Positions 1-7,042 of a stretch of DNA of 11,348 bases are shown here, piece by piece. The notes beneath the pieces were generated by a model, which was given only the letters and a program-made list of their open reading frames with translations, did not search any database and had not been told where the DNA came from. Numbering within the stretch: the stretch's first letter is position 1; each line of letters opens with the position of its first letter. The translations under genes were made by a program, and so were the position numbers. The stretch covers positions 1 to 11,348 of the forward strand of contig JAFNUQ010000107.1 of assembly GCA_017383945.1 (NCBI GenBank), written 5' to 3'. This stretch comes from Bacteroidales bacterium. GTDB taxonomy: Bacteria; Bacteroidota; Bacteroidia; Bacteroidales; UBA932.

Positions 1-2
1 CG

Positions 3-797
3 CATTACTGGGACGGATTTTTTTCCGGAAACGGCACCAGCAATGCCGATTATGTCCTTGGGGTTGAAAATGGCGATATTGAACAAGGGGTTTCCAACTT
101 TATCTATCTGATTTCTCAAATTCCTGTACCAGAGGCACAGACTAAGGTTGCCGATCTTTTTACTAAGATTGAAGCCAAACAGCAAGAGGACACCACTTCC
201 CTGCAGTATTTGAGGATGACTGAAATAGTCTCAAGGTATCTGTATGATCCTAACTCCCCTCTTAGAAGCGAAGACTTATTCCTTCCTTTTGTAGAAGGTC
301 TGCTTGCTTCAGAATTTACACAAGATGAAAAAAGGGCCGGGTATGAGTTTGAAGCTCAGATGTGCAGATTAAATCCATATGGCACGGAGGCTGCAGACTT
401 CTATTTCTTTGACAGCGTCGGTCGTAAAAGATCACTTCACGACATAAAGTCTAGATTTACTGTGCTCTTTTTCAGTAACCCGGGATGTAATGCCTGCCAG
501 GAGATCATTACTGAACTCCAGGCGTTTGATCCTCTTGATGAGCTCATCGCAAGAAAGCAGCTTGCAATTGTCAACATATATATTGACACAGATGAGAACG
601 CCTGGGACAGCTATGTAGAGAGCTACCCTAAAAACTGGATAAACGGTCACGACAGAGATCAGCTGATCAACTCAGACCAGCTCTATTATGTCAGGGCTAT
701 CCCTTCTTTATATCTGCTTGACGAGCAGAAAAAGGTTATATACAAGGATGCTCCGACAGCTAACGTATTGAATTTCATTGCAAATAATATAAACTAA
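3..797 (+). CDS. DUF5106 / thioredoxin-fold protein (5' partial)
   Basis: The reading frame is open from the window edge, so the N-terminus is missing and the ATG at 210 is internal. Of the 264 visible residues, about 1-120 resemble the DUF5106 helical domain (it opens HYWDGF and has YDPNSPLR near residues 80-87). Residues 125-264 look like a thioredoxin/AhpC-type fold, with VLFFSNPGCNACQE carrying a CxxC pair (visible residues 162 and 165) and a cis-proline-type IPS before YLLD. Such proteins are usually exported in Bacteroidota and are thought to act in envelope thiol-disulfide exchange; the signal sequence would lie upstream of the window. The substrate is unknown. It ends with two consecutive TAA codons, and galM starts 7 bases after the first, which suggests an operon. 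Family is fairly certain; the redox role is inferred from CxxC. Confidence 0.85.
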   Translation, partial: HYWDGFFSGNGTSNADYVLGVENGDIEQGVSNFIYLISQIPVPEAQTKVADLFTKIEAKQQEDTTSLQYLRMTEIVSRYLYDPNSPLRSEDLFLPFVEGLLASEFTQDEKRAGYEFEAQMCRLNPYGTEAADFYFFDSVGRKRSLHDIKSRFTVLFFSNPGCNACQEIITELQAFDPLDELIARKQLAIVNIYIDTDENAWDSYVESYPKNWINGHDRDQLINSDQLYYVRAIPSLYLLDEQKKVIYKDAPTANVLNFIANNIN

Positions 798-804
798 TAA
801 CAAT

Positions 805-1848
805 ATGGCAACCTCTAGAAAACTTTGGGCAAGACACAATGGTCAAGCCATCTACAAGTACACTATGACCAACGAGAGTGGTGCATCTGTAGTACTCTGC
901 AACATCGGTGCAGCAATCGTATCAGTAAATGTTCCTGATAAGGACGGAAAACTCGGCGACGTTGTTGTCGGCTATAGAAATGCCGAGAGTTATTTTGCTG
1001 ATGGTCCTTGTTCAGGAAAGTGCCCTGGCAGATATGCCAACCGCATCGCAAATGGTAAATTTACTCTTGACGGTGTGAACTACGAGCTTCCTATCAACAA
1101 TGGTCCTAACCACCTCCACGGCGGACCTGAGGGTTTCCAGAATAAGGTTTGGGAGTCTCGCAAGCACAAGGGTGGCGTAGAATTTAAATATTTTTCTGCA
1201 GACGGCGAGATGGGATATCCAGGCAATGTAGTTGTTGTGGCACGTTATGAGTGGAGCGAGAACAATGAGCTTCGCCTTACCTTTACTGCCAAGACCGATA
1301 AGGCTACTCCTATCAACCTCACAAACCACGTATATTTCAACCTCAACGGCAAGGGTAGCGTGCTCCGTCATTTCCTTAGACTCAACGCTTCAGAATATCT
1401 TCCTACAGACGAGACTCTCATCCCTTGTGGAGAGAGCGAGGCTGTTGCCGGAACTCCAATGGATTTTGTGTGTCCTAAGACTCTCGGCAAGGACATCAAG
1501 AAGAACTTCCCTGCCCTTAACTACGGTAAGGGCTATGATGCTTGCTGGGTGATTGACGGTTATACTCCTGGTCAGATTCAGGAAGCTGCTGAGCTTTACT
1601 CAAATCATAGCGGAAGAACCCTCAAGGTATATACAACTCAACCAGGCGTACAGGTGTACACTGCCAACTGGATGGAAGGTTGTCCTGTGGGCAAGAGAGG
1701 TCGCATTTATCACGACTATTGCGCCGTGGCTCTCGAGTGCCAGCACTATCCAGACAGTCCTAATAAGCCTGAATACCCTAGCACTATCCTCAAACCAGGT
1801 AAGAAATTCCAGGAGGCAATTATTTTTGCCTTTGGTGTAAAAGAATAA
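805..1848 (+). CDS. galM: Galactose mutarotase (aldose 1-epimerase)
   Basis: Aldose 1-epimerase of 347 residues, the usual length for the cytoplasmic form. It interconverts the alpha and beta anomers of galactose and glucose and feeds the Leloir pathway. Visible family motifs are GRYANRIANGKF (75-86), NHLHGG (102-107) with the substrate-binding/catalytic His105, INLTNHVYFNL (170-180) with His175, KGYDACWVID for sugar binding, and ALECQHYPDSPN with the likely catalytic base Glu311. There is no signal peptide, so it should be cytoplasmic, unlike the lipoprotein mutarotases also found in Bacteroidota. No galK or galT is in view. It sits between the thioredoxin-like gene (7-base gap) and thyA (3-base gap), so it is probably co-transcribed with both. 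The ATG at 805 gives the expected N-terminus. Confidence 0.95.
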   Translation: MATSRKLWARHNGQAIYKYTMTNESGASVVLCNIGAAIVSVNVPDKDGKLGDVVVGYRNAESYFADGPCSGKCPGRYANRIANGKFTLDGVNYELPINNGPNHLHGGPEGFQNKVWESRKHKGGVEFKYFSADGEMGYPGNVVVVARYEWSENNELRLTFTAKTDKATPINLTNHVYFNLNGKGSVLRHFLRLNASEYLPTDETLIPCGESEAVAGTPMDFVCPKTLGKDIKKNFPALNYGKGYDACWVIDGYTPGQIQEAAELYSNHSGRTLKVYTTQPGVQVYTANWMEGCPVGKRGRIYHDYCAVALECQHYPDSPNKPEYPSTILKPGKKFQEAIIFAFGVKE

Positions 1849-1851
1849 AGA

Positions 1852-2646
1852 ATGAAGCAATATCTGGATCTTCTTCAACGAATTATGGATACCGGTGTGA
1901 TCAAGACTGACCGCACCGGTACCGGTACTAAGAGTGTCTTTGCCCATCAGATGCGCTTTGATCTCAACGAGGGTTTTCCTCTCTTGACAACCAAGAAGGT
2001 GCATCTGAGATCGATCATCCACGAATTGTTATGGTTCATCAAGGGCGATACAAATATTAAATATCTGCAGGATAATAAAGTTACCATCTGGGACGAATGG
2101 GCAGACGCCAACGGCGACCTCGGCCCGGTGTATGGACACCAGTGGCGCAGCTGGCCAGCTCCGGACGGACGCAAGATTGACCAGCTCAAAGAGGTGATTG
2201 AGATGATTCGCAACAATCCGGATTCGCGTAGAATGCTTGTGTGCGCCTGGAATCCAGGCGAAATCGACAAGATGGCGCTGCCGCCTTGCCATTGCCTCTT
2301 CCAATTCTATGTGGCAGACGGCAAGCTCTCGTGTCAGCTATATCAACGAAGCGCGGATACTTTCCTTGGTGTGCCTTTCAACATTGCTTCATATGCCCTG
2401 CTGACAATGATGATTGCTCAGGATTGCGGTCTGGGACTCGGTGAATTCATCCACACTACAGGTGACACTCACATCTACCTTAATCATTTTGAGCAGGTCC
2501 GCGAGCAACTCTCACGCACACCTCGTTCTCTTCCTAAGATGAAGTTGAATCCTGAGGTCAAGAGCGTATTTGATTTCAAATATGAAGACTTCTGCCTTGA
2601 AGAGTATGACCCTTGGCCAGCAATCAAGGCTCCGGTATCTGTATAA
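1852..2646 (+). CDS. thyA: Thymidylate synthase
   Basis: Thymidylate synthase converts dUMP and 5,10-methylene-tetrahydrofolate to dTMP and dihydrofolate in the cytoplasm. The protein has 264 residues and, from memory, aligns with E. coli ThyA without gaps. Visible motifs are DRTGTGT (20-26), the dUMP phosphate-binding start, [24 protein letters not shown], the active-site LPPCHC with nucleophile Cys146 (codon at 2287), [29 protein letters not shown] and the C-terminal KAPVSV. It starts 3 bases after the galM stop, and folA starts 2 bases after its own stop, consistent with translational coupling. The downstream DHFR recycles its dihydrofolate product. Confidence 0.98.
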   Translation: MKQYLDLLQRIMDTGVIKTDRTGTGTKSVFAHQMRFDLNEGFPLLTTKKVHLRSIIHELLWFIKGDTNIKYLQDNKVTIWDEWADANGDLGPVYGHQWRSWPAPDGRKIDQLKEVIEMIRNNPDSRRMLVCAWNPGEIDKMALPPCHCLFQFYVADGKLSCQLYQRSADTFLGVPFNIASYALLTMMIAQDCGLGLGEFIHTTGDTHIYLNHFEQVREQLSRTPRSLPKMKLNPEVKSVFDFKYEDFCLEEYDPWPAIKAPVSV

Positions 2647-2648
2647 TT

Positions 2649-3134
2649 ATGGAAAAATGTATTATTGTTGCTGTCGCTGACAACGGTGCCATCGGAATCA
2701 ATGGCACTATGCCTTGGCACATCAGCGAAGAACTCAAATATTTCAAGAAGACTACAATGGGTTGTCCTGTGATTATGGGCAGGACAACTTTTGAGTCTCT
2801 TGGTAAAGCCCTTCCCGGAAGAAAAAACATAGTTCTCACCAGCAGAGACATCTCTTGCGAAGGAGTTGTGAGAGTTGGTTCTTTTGAAGAGGCTTTTGCT
2901 GCCTGCCAAGACGTTGAGAAATGTTTTGTGATAGGGGGTGCAAGTGTCTATTCTAAGTTAGTGGATAGTGTTGATAAAATTTACATTACAGAGGTTCACA
3001 CTACAATAAATGACGCAGATGCTTATTTTCCAGAAATAAATTGCGATATTTGGCGGGAAATATCTCGTTCCGAGCGTTTTAAGGATGAAAAAAGTGGCTT
3101 GGAATATGAGTTTGTAGTGTACGATAAGAAGTAA
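2649..3134 (+). CDS. folA: Dihydrofolate reductase
   Basis: Dihydrofolate reductase reduces dihydrofolate to tetrahydrofolate with NADPH. I chose the ATG at 2649, giving 161 residues, because IIVAVADNGAIGINGTMPWH is the canonical DHFR start. The open frame extends back to an ATG at 2613, but those 12 extra residues lie inside thyA and match nothing expected. Visible features are MPWHISEEL with Glu28 in the position of the substrate-protonating acid, the NADPH-binding GRTTFESLG (44-52), GRKNIVLT (57-64) and VIGGASVY (94-101). The length and motifs fit a chromosomal FolA rather than a short plasmid-borne resistance type. It pairs functionally with thyA just upstream. Confidence 0.97.
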   Translation: MEKCIIVAVADNGAIGINGTMPWHISEELKYFKKTTMGCPVIMGRTTFESLGKALPGRKNIVLTSRDISCEGVVRVGSFEEAFAACQDVEKCFVIGGASVYSKLVDSVDKIYITEVHTTINDADAYFPEINCDIWREISRSERFKDEKSGLEYEFVVYDKK

Positions 3135-3153
3135 AATTTAAATAAGGTTAGTA

Positions 3154-4512
3154 GTGGCAAATAGAGAAACATTTGGCAGCAATAAAGTTGCCATACTTGC
3201 TATGGCAGGTTCTGCCATCGGCTTGGGAAATATATGGAGATTTCCATATATGGTGGGCCAAAACGGTGGCGCGGCTTTTATTATTATTTACATCATCTCT
3301 TGTTTCCTGCTTGCAGTTCCTATTTTGATGTCTGAAACAATCATCGGACATAGAACTCATCAGAACACATTTGGAGCGATGAAAACCCTCGCACCAGGAA
3401 CTAAATGGAGCTTGCTGGGTCTGCTAGCTGTGGTTTCCCCATTTATCATAATGTCCTACTACAGCGTTGTCGGAGGCTGGTCTATTGACTTCCTCTATAA
3501 AAGTGTTTTTGAAGGGTTTAAGATAGCTGACGGACAACTACAAGGAACATCCTTTGGTTCATTTATCTCTTCAACCTGGGGTCCTATTATCTGCCACACT
3601 ATATTTTCTCTTCTTTGCGTTGTAATCGTTTCTGCCGGAGTGAAATCAGGTATCGAGAAATTCAACAAGATATGTATGCCTGTGCTTTTTATTTTGATCA
3701 TTTTCATCTTGATCTTCTCAGTATCTCTCCCTGGAGCCTCTGCCGGCATTGATTATATGCTGAAGCCTGATTTTTCAAAAATTACCGGTCCTATCGTTGC
3801 ATCGGCAGTGGGTCAGAGCTTTTTCTCACTCTCGCTTGGCGTGGGCACTATCCTGATATATTCGTCTTATATCAAAAGCAAGGAGAATATCCTTAATTCC
3901 GGCATCGGCACTACCGCCTTTGACTTGATGTTTGCACTGCTGGCTGGATTTGCAGTAATGCCGGCCGTATTTGCCGCAGGCATTGAGCCTGGCGCAGGCC
4001 CCGGACTTATCTTTGAGACTCTTCCGTTTATCTTTGCCAAGATGGGATTTGGAATTCCTTGGATCAGCAGTGTTGTAGCAATATTCTTCTTCCTGGCAGT
4101 GGTTTTTGCTGCACTGACTTCCGCAATCTCTATGTATGAAGCTATTGTGGCCTACTTTGTAGAGGAGAAGAATATGAGCAGACGCAAAGCGACGCTTCTT
4201 GTATTCTTCGGCACTTGGTTCCTTGGTCTGTTCTGCTCTTTGTCTTTTGGACCGCTTAGCCACATCAAGATAATGAACCTCAGCATCTTTGACTTCTGTG
4301 ACAAGTTTACTTCCAACTTCCTGATGACCATCGGAGGTCTTCTCTTTGTGATTTTTGCAGGATGGAAGATGAAGAAGCAGGAGGTTTGGGAAGAGTTTAC
4401 AGGAAGCGGTAAATACAAGTTTAACTGCAAGATTTTCAACGCTTTCTATTTTATACTGAAGTTTATCGCACCTATCGGAGTGGGTGTTGTATTCCTCAGT
4501 AATTTCATTTAA
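3154..4512 (+). CDS. Sodium-dependent symporter, SNF (neurotransmitter:sodium symporter) family
   Basis: Inner-membrane transporter of the LeuT/MhsT-like neurotransmitter:sodium symporter family, 452 residues, with about 11-12 hydrophobic segments. The signature of the unwound first helix is clear: AGSAIGLGNIWRFPYMVGQN (18-37), followed by NGGAAF and ISCFLLAVPILMSETIIGHR. Family members move an amino acid or related amine with sodium; the substrate cannot be read from this sequence. The start is GTG at 3154, giving ANRETFGSNKVAILAMAGS; the next in-frame ATG would cut into transmembrane segment 1. It begins 19 bases after folA, so it is probably the last gene of the operon. Its final 8 bases overlap the end of the convergent - strand gene, and there is no hairpin terminator at the junction. 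Confidence 0.93.
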   Translation: MANRETFGSNKVAILAMAGSAIGLGNIWRFPYMVGQNGGAAFIIIYIISCFLLAVPILMSETIIGHRTHQNTFGAMKTLAPGTKWSLLGLLAVVSPFIIMSYYSVVGGWSIDFLYKSVFEGFKIADGQLQGTSFGSFISSTWGPIICHTIFSLLCVVIVSAGVKSGIEKFNKICMPVLFILIIFILIFSVSLPGASAGIDYMLKPDFSKITGPIVASAVGQSFFSLSLGVGTILIYSSYIKSKENILNSGIGTTAFDLMFALLAGFAVMPAVFAAGIEPGAGPGLIFETLPFIFAKMGFGIPWISSVVAIFFFLAVVFAALTSAISMYEAIVAYFVEEKNMSRRKATLLVFFGTWFLGLFCSLSFGPLSHIKIMNLSIFDFCDKFTSNFLMTIGGLLFVIFAGWKMKKQEVWEEFTGSGKYKFNCKIFNAFYFILKFIAPIGVGVVFLSNFI

Positions 4513-5359
4513 GGACTATTTCCAAAACAAGCGGAAGGTGGTCACTGACCCCGCCTTGATATCGTGGCCCGACAAAGGTCCTGAGGGGTTTTTGTCCTCC
4601 AAATTTATTGTCTTCCGTCAGAAGTGTGGGATGTGTATATACACTCTCCCCTACTTCCAGCGCTCCATAGGCAAAATGACCGTCTATCTTCTCCCAATGG
4701 CCATTGTATTTGAGGGTGCCTTGTGTGCTCTGTGGCCAGAGTTGCTCATTAAAATCTCCTATTGCTATAATTCGCCTTGCTCCCTGAGCCTGCAAGGAAT
4801 CAACAATTGTTTTGAGAGTCTTCTGAGCCAGCTCCCTGCGATTGCTTTTTCCTCCTATCTGGGAGGGATGGTGATTGACCAGAATATCTATTCCGTCAAA
4901 TTGCGCTACAAGAATATCTCTGGTTTCAAGTATTACTCCTGTTGAGTCAAATATGTGCCGGGAAAAGGCTTTCAAGAGCTTTAATCGAGACTTGCGATAT
5001 AGCAGGGCGCAATCTATCCCTCGATGGTCCGGGGATTCGTAATGGATGATGTCGTAGTCAAGTTTTGACAGCAGCGTGTTATTTATAAGACTCCGGACCG
5101 CAAAACGATTTTCTATCTCGCACAGGCCTATCGCATCGGGAAGAGTTCCATATTCTTGTGAGATGCTAAGTATTGTCTTTGAAAAGGCCACAGATTTGGC
5201 GTAGAATCGCCTTTTGGTCAGAAATTGAGGTTTCCCCTCAGAATGGTAATCAAAATGATTTTCAAGGTTCCAAAATACGACCAGAAGGCTGTCTTGTGCT
5301 TGCAGCGGAATAAGATGCAAGAATAAAAGCAATAAAATGCCGAGTGTTGAAGTTTTCAT
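4505..5359 (-). CDS. Exported endonuclease/exonuclease/phosphatase (EEP) family protein
   Basis: Metal-dependent phosphohydrolase of the EEP (DNase I-like) fold, 284 residues. Residues 1-21 form a signal peptide (charged start, Leu-rich core, cleavage near LQA|QD), so it acts in the periplasm or outside. The catalytic set is visible in order: VFWNLEN (28-34), CEIEN with metal ligand Glu81, DHRGIDCALLYR (111-122), NHHPS (162-166), IGDFNE with Asp202 and Asn204, and SDHLPLV with Asp273-His274. Members attack nucleic acids, phospholipids or inositol phosphates; the substrate here is unknown. It is convergent with the symporter (8-base overlap) and divergent from ychF. I see no strong promoter element of its own in the 82-base divergent gap. 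Confidence 0.92.
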   Translation of the reverse strand: MKTSTLGILLLLFLHLIPLQAQDSLLVVFWNLENHFDYHSEGKPQFLTKRRFYAKSVAFSKTILSISQEYGTLPDAIGLCEIENRFAVRSLINNTLLSKLDYDIIHYESPDHRGIDCALLYRKSRLKLLKAFSRHIFDSTGVILETRDILVAQFDGIDILVNHHPSQIGGKSNRRELAQKTLKTIVDSLQAQGARRIIAIGDFNEQLWPQSTQGTLKYNGHWEKIDGHFAYGALEVGESVYTHPTLLTEDNKFGGQKPLRTFVGPRYQGGVSDHLPLVLEIVLK

Positions 5360-5405
5360 CGTTTCAAGTATGGTTAATATGTCTGCTAATATGGCGATTT
5401 TTCCG

Positions 5406-5413
5406 TAAATTTG
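5406..5413 (+). promoter_or_regulatory. Bacteroidota-type -7 promoter element upstream of ychF
   Basis: TAAATTTG, followed by C, matches the TAnnTTTG -7 consensus of Bacteroidota sigma-ABfr promoters exactly. It would place transcription start near 5420, about 20 bases before the ychF ATG. I see no good TTTG -33 element at the usual spacing, so only the -7 half is supported. Confidence 0.5.
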
Positions 5414-5441
5414 CGAGTTAATTTAGAAGCAATCGTTTATT

Positions 5442-6542
5442 ATGTCACTCAAATGCGGCATTGTCGGACTTCCTAACGTCGGCAAATCAACACTTTTCAA
5501 CTGTGTCAGCTCGGGCAAGGCTCAGAGCGCCAATTTCCCATTTTGTACTATAGAGCCAAATCTTGGTTCAACCAATGTTCCTGATAAGCGCCTTGAGGTG
5601 CTTTCGGATATATGCCAGCCACAGCGCACTATCCCTGCAACTGTGGATATCGTGGATATCGCAGGTCTTGTCAGAGGCGCTAGCCGCGGCGAAGGCTTGG
5701 GCAACCAGTTCCTCGCAAATATTCGCGAATGCGACGCTATTCTGCACGTGCTTCGCTGCTTTGATGATGGCAACGTGGTGCACGTAGACGGCGATGTGGA
5801 TCCTGTGCGCGACAAGGAGGTTGTGGATCTCGAGCTGCAGATCAAGGACCTTGAGACAGTTAATGCTCGCCTTACCAAGACAGAAAAGGCAGCAAAGGCT
5901 GGCGATAAGGATGCAAAGAAGCTGTTTGAGCTCTTGAGTCGTTATAAGGCTGCTCTTGAGCAGGGTAAGAGCTGTAGAAGCGTTGCACTCATCAATGATG
6001 ATGAGGTTTCTCTTGCTCACGACCTTTTCTTGCTCACAAATAAACCCGTGATGTATGTCTGCAATGTAGATGAAGCTAGTGCCGTCAATGGTAATAAGTT
6101 TGTTGATGCTGTCAAAGAGGCCGTGAAGGATGAAAATGCTGAAATCCTTATCATTTCAGCTAAGACCGAGTCTGAGATTGCTGAGATGGAGGATTATGAG
6201 GATAGACAGATGTTCCTTGAGGAGATGGGACTTAGTGAGTCTGGCGTTGTGAGACTCATCCAGAGAGCTTATAATCTTCTTGGTCTTCAGACTTTCTTTA
6301 CTGCCGGAGCTGACGAGTGTCGTGCTTGGACTATTCACAAGGGAGACAAGGCACCTAAGGCCGCTGGTGTAATCCACTCAGATTTTGAGAAGGGCTTCAT
6401 CAGAGCCGAGGTCATCAGCTATGAGGACTTTGTCAACTACAAGACCGAGGCTGCTTGTCGTGCCGCTGGTAAGATGGGTATAGAGGGTAAGGAGTATGTT
6501 GTCAAGGACGGCGACGTGATGCACTTCTTGTTTAACGTATAA
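5442..6542 (+). CDS. ychF: Redox-regulated ATPase YchF (Obg-related P-loop protein)
   Basis: YchF/OLA1-type P-loop NTPase of 366 residues, the normal bacterial length. It is a ribosome-associated ATP/GTP-binding protein involved in translation and stress responses. Motifs: G1 GLPNVGKST (9-17), the switch region PFCTIEPN (33-40), G3 DIVDIAGLVRGA with DIAG at 72-75, and NVDE (208-211) in place of the GTPase NKxD, which is the YchF hallmark linked to relaxed or ATP-preferring specificity. A helical insertion lies at about 125-200. The C-terminal TGS domain (about 282-364) includes TFFTAGADECRAWTIHKG and DFEKGFIRAEV. It is monocistronic, with its own -7 element and a strong terminator. Unusually, the peptidyl-tRNA hydrolase gene often found beside it is absent. 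Confidence 0.97.
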   Translation: MSLKCGIVGLPNVGKSTLFNCVSSGKAQSANFPFCTIEPNLGSTNVPDKRLEVLSDICQPQRTIPATVDIVDIAGLVRGASRGEGLGNQFLANIRECDAILHVLRCFDDGNVVHVDGDVDPVRDKEVVDLELQIKDLETVNARLTKTEKAAKAGDKDAKKLFELLSRYKAALEQGKSCRSVALINDDEVSLAHDLFLLTNKPVMYVCNVDEASAVNGNKFVDAVKEAVKDENAEILIISAKTESEIAEMEDYEDRQMFLEEMGLSESGVVRLIQRAYNLLGLQTFFTAGADECRAWTIHKGDKAPKAAGVIHSDFEKGFIRAEVISYEDFVNYKTEAACRAAGKMGIEGKEYVVKDGDVMHFLFNV

Positions 6543-6562
6543 TATTCTTCCTGACTTAAGAT

Positions 6563-6600
6563 AAAAAGGGCTTGACCGATTTGGTCAAGCTTTTTGTTTT
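6563..6600 (+). terminator. Rho-independent terminator after ychF (probably bidirectional)
   Basis: A perfect 8-bp stem, GCTTGACC (6570-6577) with GGTCAAGC (6583-6590), encloses a 5-base loop. It is followed by TTTTTGTTTT and preceded by AAAAAGG, so it should work on both strands. It starts 21 bases after the ychF stop. The first 18 bases from 6561 recur exactly at 9030-9047. Confidence 0.9.
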
Positions 6601-6635
6601 GATCTTAGCGTTTAAATCTGAGTTTTATAGGAAGT

Positions 6636-6755
6636 GGAAGGCAACTGACTCCGACCGAGTACGGCCTTCGGCCTATCCTTCCCAGCCTGACGGCCGGGCC
6701 CCTTCCGCTCACGAGTCGCGGACGACTACGCCCGCCTGGAGTCAGCTGCCTTTCC
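6636..6755. repeat. Long imperfect inverted repeat
   Basis: GGAAGGCAACTGACTCC (6636-6652) pairs with GGAGTCAGCTGCCTTTCC (6738-6755) in a 16-pair stem with one A-C mismatch and one bulged base. The enclosed 85 bases hold further small hairpins: GGCC-TTC-GGCC (6663-6673) and AGTCG-CGGA-CGACT (6714-6727). The architecture resembles a multibranched RNA or a cruciform. Confidence 0.65.
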
Positions 6756-6759
6756 GATT

Positions 6760-6829
6760 CCTGGGTGCGAAACCTAGCAGCTTTGCCCCCATCAGCCTCT
6801 TGGCGAAGCATCCCGTGTGCGCTGGGGGC
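6760..6829. repeat. Diverged direct repeat, copy 1
   Basis: This copy aligns without gaps to 6864-6933, with 50 of 70 positions matching by hand. Shared blocks are GTGCGAAACCTAGC and CCCATCAGCCTC. TGGGTGCG (6762-6769) is perfectly complementary to CGCACCCA (6888-6895) inside copy 2, and GTGTGCG (6815-6821) to CGCACAC (6836-6842), so several pairings compete. Confidence 0.65.
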
Positions 6830-6863
6830 TCTTTCCGCACACAACAGTTTCATCGTGCCACCT

Positions 6864-6933
6864 CCCGTGTGCGAAACCTAGCCTCTACGCACCCATCAGC
6901 CTCGCAAAACCGCCTCCTGGGTGCACTAGGGGC
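6864..6933. repeat. Diverged direct repeat, copy 2
   Basis: Second copy, offset 104 bases from copy 1. It has an internal hairpin option, GCACCC (6889-6894) with GGGTGC (6919-6924). Its GTGTGCG (6867-6873) competes with copy 1 for CGCACAC at 6836-6842. The period is not a multiple of three, which argues against one continuous repeated protein. Confidence 0.65.
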
Positions 6934-6956
6934 CGTTTTTGTCCACGGAAGCATCC

Positions 6957-7042
6957 AAGCAGGCGTAACGTGCAGAGCAACAGTCGGCGAGGAGAGCCTT
7001 CGCAGAGCTCCCCGCAGCCGACTGTAGGCAGCGAGCCTGCTT
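6957..7042. repeat. Nested inverted repeat / extended hairpin
   Basis: Two perfect 8-bp stems are nested. AAGCAGGC (6957-6964) pairs with GCCTGCTT (7035-7042), and inside it CAGTCGGC (6981-6988) pairs with GCCGACTG (7017-7024). The core (6989-7016) can add an imperfect GGAG/CTCC-type stem around CCTTCG. There is no T-run after the structure, so it is not a simple terminator. Confidence 0.7.

Noticed and set aside
210..797. Treating the first gene as complete from the ATG at 210
   Set aside because: The same frame stays open to the window edge and the upstream residues match the DUF5106 domain, so the gene is truncated by the window.
2613..2648. N-terminal extension of FolA
   Set aside because: The extra 12 codons lie within thyA and precede a canonical DHFR start at 2649.
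2649..3134. Acquired trimethoprim-resistance dfr gene
   Set aside because: It is tightly coupled to thyA in a housekeeping operon, with no integron or insertion-sequence signals nearby.
5360..5441. Promoter for the - strand EEP gene in the divergent gap
   Set aside because: The only TACTTG-like candidate lacks the full TAnnTTTG pattern and lies within a few bases of the start codon.
5568..6020. 150-residue - strand open frame inside ychF
   Set aside because: ychF is intact and unambiguous in this stretch; the antisense frame has no family motif and is a shadow of its codon use.
6760..6933. CRISPR array
   Set aside because: Only two diverged copies with a 104-base period, no short identical repeats with unique spacers, and no cas genes.
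6572..7027. 151-residue + strand open frame in the GC-rich region
   Set aside because: Its TTG start lies inside the ychF terminator stem, the product is Ser/Arg/Pro-rich with no recognisable motif, and it crosses inverted repeats that explain the sequence better. The neighbouring frames at 6605-6853, 6817-7098 and 6850-7074 were rejected on similar grounds.
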